Shown here piece by piece: positions 61,398-64,000 of a DNA stretch of 64,000 nucleotides. The translations under genes and the position numbers were made by a program. The stretch is taken from positions 430,308 through 494,307 of the forward strand of contig NZ_JAGHKP010000003.1 of assembly GCF_017742215.1 (NCBI RefSeq), written 5' to 3'. Origin of the DNA: Chitinophaga chungangae. GTDB taxonomy: Bacteria > Bacteroidota > Bacteroidia > Chitinophagales > Chitinophagaceae. Under the pieces are notes generated by a model. That model had not been told where the DNA came from. It did not search any database and saw only the letters and a list, made by a program, of their open reading frames with translations. Each line of letters starts with the position of its first letter. Position 1 is the first letter of the stretch.

Positions 61398-62411
61398 TCA
61401 TTGTCGGATAGTGAGCGCTTCCGCCGGGTTATTGACGGTCAGCATTCGTATGTCCGTTTCCGTGAAACCGTTTTTTTTCAGCATCGGTATGAATTGTTCC
61501 CACAGGAAATTATAGTCCCTGAAACGCCCGCCGTTGGGCTGGCCTACGTTATACCAGCCGGCGTCGTGCGAGAGGAGTGTTCTGTGCAGCAATCCTTGTT
61601 GTTTAAGCAATGTCAACCTTGAGAGGTAGTCGTCGGCGGATGAGGAACCAAGCCCATCCAGCGAAATAAAGGCGCCTTTTTTGGCCAGCCGTTCGTGGAT
61701 GGAGCGGTCCTTTTCATTTTGCGCATGCACCCAAACGTAATTTTCCAGGCTTAAGCCATTGGATTGAAGGATAGCCGCTTCTTCCAGCGCGGCGGCGCCA
61801 TCGCCGGTATGTATCCATACGGGCAAACCGGTGGCTTTGCATGTAAGCGCCGCCGCCTGCACGATCTTCTTTTGTAAAGGCGTCAGCGGCCCTTTATCGA
61901 CGCCGCTTTTGATGAATCCCGGCTTCACGCCCGTGTTGCCGATCCCATGCGTGTATTCTTTGATCCACATTTCCGCGAGCTCGCCTGCGGTGGACGTTTC
62001 CACGTATGCGGGGAGATATTTATGTCCTGCCGCGCCGTACAGCCCGGTATTTGTAATGAACGTGATCCCGGAGGCTTTGGAAAGCCGCTTCAGCAGCAGC
62101 GGGTCGCGGCCGAGGAAGTTGGGTGTGCATTCTCCCATAGCGCTGCAACCGAGCGTTTTCAGTTTTTGAAGATAAGGCAGTACGATGTTGAACACTTCGT
62201 CCGGCTGATACCTTCCCGGTTTAATCTTGTCCGCGCCTATAAAATCCACCATCACATGTTCATGCGGCAGCACCGGCCCGAGCGCGGAAGGTTGTATCGC
62301 ACCGTTCACCGTCATGATGAAAGGTGCTTTGGAAGCGGCTTTCAGCCAGGTGGCCGTGCCCAGCGCGGCGGGCAGCAGGGTGAGGAAATGTCTGCGGGAA
62401 AGGGTCATCAT
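61398..62411 (-). CDS. Phosphotriesterase-family metallohydrolase, Tat-exported
   Basis: 337 aa from ATG at 62409-62411. Twin-arginine signal SRRHFLTLL. The binuclear metal site is complete: H50 and H52 in PHEHVMVD, the bridging Lys168 in GFIKSG, H201 in IHTGDG, H229 in VHAQN and D283 in SHDAGW. PTE-family proteins hydrolyse phosphotriesters, lactones or related esters; a lactonase is as likely as a phosphotriesterase. Periplasmic. Confidence 0.88.
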   Translation of the reverse strand: MMTLSRRHFLTLLPAALGTATWLKAASKAPFIMTVNGAIQPSALGPVLPHEHVMVDFIGADKIKPGRYQPDEVFNIVLPYLQKLKTLGCSAMGECTPNFLGRDPLLLKRLSKASGITFITNTGLYGAAGHKYLPAYVETSTAGELAEMWIKEYTHGIGNTGVKPGFIKSGVDKGPLTPLQKKIVQAAALTCKATGLPVWIHTGDGAAALEEAAILQSNGLSLENYVWVHAQNEKDRSIHERLAKKGAFISLDGLGSSSADDYLSRLTLLKQQGLLHRTLLSHDAGWYNVGQPNGGRFRDYNFLWEQFIPMLKKNGFTETDIRMLTVNNPAEALTIRQ

Positions 62412-62502
62412 CCTAAAGATATTGTTTCTTTTGAAGAGGGTTTGAAATTTAAATAGCTGGTTTTCAACCAATTCTTATATCCGCTCAAAAAAATATTTCT
62501 CC

Positions 62503-62542
62503 GCAACCGAACGATTGCATATATTTGCAACCGAACGATTGC
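62503..62542. promoter_or_regulatory. Duplicated 16-bp operator of the ArsR operon
   Basis: GCAACCGAACGATTGC occurs exactly twice, at 62503-62518 and 62527-62542, start-to-start 24 bp. Each copy is an imperfect palindrome (GCAA.CG..CG.TTGC). The second copy begins at the last two bases of the -7 box. Confidence 0.75.
62520..62527 (+). promoter_or_regulatory. -7 box of the ArsR-SRPBCC-VOC operon
   Basis: TATATTTG fits the consensus and lies between the two operator copies, 32 bp before the start codon. Confidence 0.55.
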
Positions 62543-62559
62543 GAATTAAACTCCGAACC

Positions 62560-62883
62560 ATGAGAAGAGACGTATTCCAGGCCATCGCCGACCCCACTCG
62601 CCGGCAGATCATCAACCTGATCGCCCAGCAAAGCCTGACGCCCAATGCCGTGGCAGACAGCTTCGATGTGAGCCGGCAGGCGATTTCCAAACATATCAAA
62701 ATACTCACCGAATGCGGCCTGATCGTGATCAACCAGCAGGGGAGAGAACGGTTTTGTTATATCCAGGCGGAAAAACTAAACGAAGTAAGCGACTGGCTCG
62801 AAGGTTTCAGGCAATTGTGGCAGCACCGCTTCGAGAAACTGGACAAGGTCCTGGCAGATATGCAAAAACAACCCAAAAAATAA
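62560..62883 (+). CDS. ArsR-family transcriptional repressor
   Basis: 107 aa from ATG 62560. Winged HTH with FQAIADPTRRQIINLIAQQSLTPNAVADSFDVSRQAISKHIKIL. No metal-binding cysteines (no CxC), so it belongs to the non-metal ArsR group that pairs with SRPBCC proteins. It starts the three-gene operon; the SRPBCC gene follows after 4 bp. The duplicated operator over its promoter indicates autorepression. Confidence 0.92.
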   Translation: MRRDVFQAIADPTRRQIINLIAQQSLTPNAVADSFDVSRQAISKHIKILTECGLIVINQQGRERFCYIQAEKLNEVSDWLEGFRQLWQHRFEKLDKVLADMQKQPKK

Positions 62884-62887
62884 AGGC

Positions 62888-63379
62888 ATGAAAACGAACA
62901 ATCAAACCAAAGTAACCGCGGAGCCGGGCAAACAGGAGCTTTTTATCACCCGCCAGTTTGAAGCCCCGAGGGAGCTCGTATTTAAAGCGTTTACCGACCC
63001 CGGTATTGTATCGCAGTTCCTCGGCCCCCGCGATATGGTAATGACGATCGATCATTACAACATGAAGACCGGCGGGAGCTACCGTTACATCCACACCGAT
63101 CCGGCCGGCAACGAATACGCGTTCAACGGCGCCGTGCATGAAGTGACCTTCCCGGAAAGAATGATCCAGACCTTCGAATTCGAAGGCCTGCCGGAAAGAG
63201 GCCATGTAAGCCTGGACACCGCTTTGTTCGAACCGCTTCCCGGCAACCGCACGCAGCTCACCATGCATTCGGTATTCCGCTCCGTAGCCGACCGCGACGG
63301 CATTGTGGCCGCTGGCATGGAACGTGGCATCAGGGAAGGTTTCGAGCGGCTCGACGAATTTTTTGTAAAAAACAGCTGA
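62888..63379 (+). CDS. SRPBCC/AHSA1-domain protein
   Basis: 163 aa. The AHSA1 (Activator of Hsp90 ATPase homologue) type SRPBCC fold: FITRQFEAPRELVFKAFTDP, FLGPRDMVMTIDHYNMKTGGSYRYIH, TFPERMIQTFEFEG. It binds a hydrophobic small ligand, probably the inducer-related target of the ArsR partner. It is typical in ArsR-linked operons. Cytosolic. Confidence 0.92.
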   Translation: MKTNNQTKVTAEPGKQELFITRQFEAPRELVFKAFTDPGIVSQFLGPRDMVMTIDHYNMKTGGSYRYIHTDPAGNEYAFNGAVHEVTFPERMIQTFEFEGLPERGHVSLDTALFEPLPGNRTQLTMHSVFRSVADRDGIVAAGMERGIREGFERLDEFFVKNS

Positions 63380-63400
63380 TCATTTCTAAAACCAAACTAT

Positions 63401-63808
63401 ATGAAACAATTCTGGATCAATCTCCCAGTCAAAGACGTAAAAAGGTCAAAAGAATTTTTTGGCAAACTGGGCTTTCAATTCAATCCCCAATACGGCGACC
63501 AGCCTAACTCCGCCAGCCTGCTGCTCGGCGATAAAGGCGTGGTGGTGATGCTGTTCGACGAGCCTACTTTCAAAGGGTTTACCAACACGGAAGTGGCAGA
63601 CAGGAAACAAACCGAAGTGTTGCTTTCCATCGACGCGCAAAGTAAAGAGGAAGTGGACGAAATGGCAAAAAAGGCTGTGGAAGCGGGCGGTGCCAGCAGT
63701 CACAAACCTTCGCAGATGCAGGGCTGGATGTATGGCTGCGTATTCTCGGACCCCGACGGCCACCGTTGGAACGTGCTGTACATGGACATGAGTAAGATGC
63801 CGAAATAA
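63401..63808 (+). CDS. VOC-family (glyoxalase/bleomycin-resistance) protein
   Basis: 135 aa. The VOC fold opens FWINLPVKDVKRSKEFFGKLGFQFN and ends GCVFSDPDGHRWNVLYMD with the C-terminal metal ligand Glu replaced by neutral residues in this layout. Function is uncertain: a glyoxalase, a dioxygenase or a resistance protein is possible. It is the third gene of the ArsR operon and is followed by a terminator. Confidence 0.88.
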   Translation: MKQFWINLPVKDVKRSKEFFGKLGFQFNPQYGDQPNSASLLLGDKGVVVMLFDEPTFKGFTNTEVADRKQTEVLLSIDAQSKEEVDEMAKKAVEAGGASSHKPSQMQGWMYGCVFSDPDGHRWNVLYMDMSKMPK

Positions 63809-63834
63809 GCTGAAGAACATTTATTTCGATTCAG

Positions 63835-63866
63835 AAAGCCTTCAGTGTATGCTGAAAGCTTTTTGA
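63835..63866. terminator. Terminator after the VOC gene
   Basis: The stem aaagccttcag / ctgaaagcttt has one mismatch, a tgtatg loop and a T-run. It separates convergent genes. Confidence 0.75.
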
Positions 63867-63885
63867 GTTTGTGCGCATTCTTCGT

Positions 63886-64000
63886 TTACGCCAGGTGCAT
63901 CACATACCCCAATGCGCCTTCTCCGCCCAGTACCATCGTTTTTTCCTCTTCTTTGAGAAGGATGTCGAGCCGCACGTCCAAAGCGGCCGGTACAAAATAA
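63886..64000 (-). CDS. Unidentified protein, C-terminal fragment
   Basis: The minus strand reads an open frame of about 37 codons from the window edge to a TAA at 63886-63888, ending YVMHLA. The peptide (VPAALDVRLDILLKEEEKTM, then GGEGALGYVM) is too short to assign. It is convergent with the VOC gene. Confidence 0.45.
   Translation of the reverse strand, partial: YFVPAALDVRLDILLKEEEKTMVLGGEGALGYVMHLA

Overview
The window looks like a chromosomal segment of a Bacteroidota bacterium, most likely of the Chitinophaga/Chitinophagaceae type. Evidence: a SusC/SusD pair behind an ECF sigma factor and a FecR anti-sigma factor, many Bacteroidota families (GH109-type oxidoreductase, DUF1080, FISUMP, 7TMR-DISM kinase, cellobiose 2-epimerase, choice-of-anchor I), lipoprotein signals, and repeated TA-N2-TTTG boxes, the Bacteroidota -7 promoter element, upstream of genes. 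The sequence is moderately GC-rich and gene-dense. I saw no rRNA, tRNA, CRISPR array, insertion sequence or prophage. Genus-level placement is inference.

Layout. 1-6.4 kb: the first codons of methionine aminopeptidase, a LytTR response regulator with its TPR histidine kinase, a hypothetical lipoprotein, dipeptidase E, and a Tat-exported GH109-type enzyme behind a LacI-type palindrome. 6.4-14.5 kb: an apparently complete 4-hydroxyproline catabolic operon (deaminase, alpha-ketoglutaric semialdehyde dehydrogenase, epimerase, FAD D-hydroxyproline dehydrogenase) with a secreted DUF885 metallohydrolase at its end. It is divergent from an AraC regulator that is followed by a FISUMP-domain protein. 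14.5-16.5 kb: a catalytically dead Nudix (NrtR/AraR-type) regulator divergent from an aldose 1-epimerase lipoprotein. 16.6-23.9 kb: ECF sigma, FecR, SusC with STN domain, SusD. 24-26.4 kb: a BrkB/YihY membrane protein, and a DeoR regulator divergent from a deoxyribonucleotidase with 10-bp phased operator repeats between them. 26.6-30.4 kb: a secreted triple-RidA protein, a sodium:solute symporter and a Gfo/Idh/MocA dehydrogenase in one operon.

30.5-36.1 kb (mostly minus strand): epoxide hydrolase, DUF1080 protein, DEAD-box helicase, methyltransferase, and a membrane-anchored glutamate-synthase-like flavoprotein. 36.1-42.9 kb: a non-coding stretch with a strong inverted repeat, a secreted hypothetical, cellobiose 2-epimerase, a LuxR-type two-component pair, a small membrane protein overlapping an SPFH protein, and a universal stress protein. 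43-47 kb: two convergent family-2 glycosyltransferases and an MsbA-like ABC exporter. 47-53.3 kb: DUF2383, a DUF3037/HipA-like kinase pair, a second S51 peptidase, two AraC-type regulators, and DUF1772, DoxX and SRPBCC proteins.

53.3-64 kb: an accessory stretch containing a frameshifted secreted protein, a beta-propeller lipoprotein, and a two-gene cassette. That cassette pairs an unrecognised protein with a frameshifted protein carrying a transglutaminase-like Cys-His-Asp arrangement. DinB, DUF2625, choice-of-anchor I, a bilobal aspartyl protease and a phosphotriesterase-like Tat protein follow. Next is an ArsR-SRPBCC-VOC operon with a duplicated 16-bp operator straddling its promoter. The window ends in the C-terminus of an unidentified minus-strand gene.

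The strongest functional story is the hydroxyproline operon. The least explained material is the transglutaminase-like cassette at 55.4-57.4 kb.
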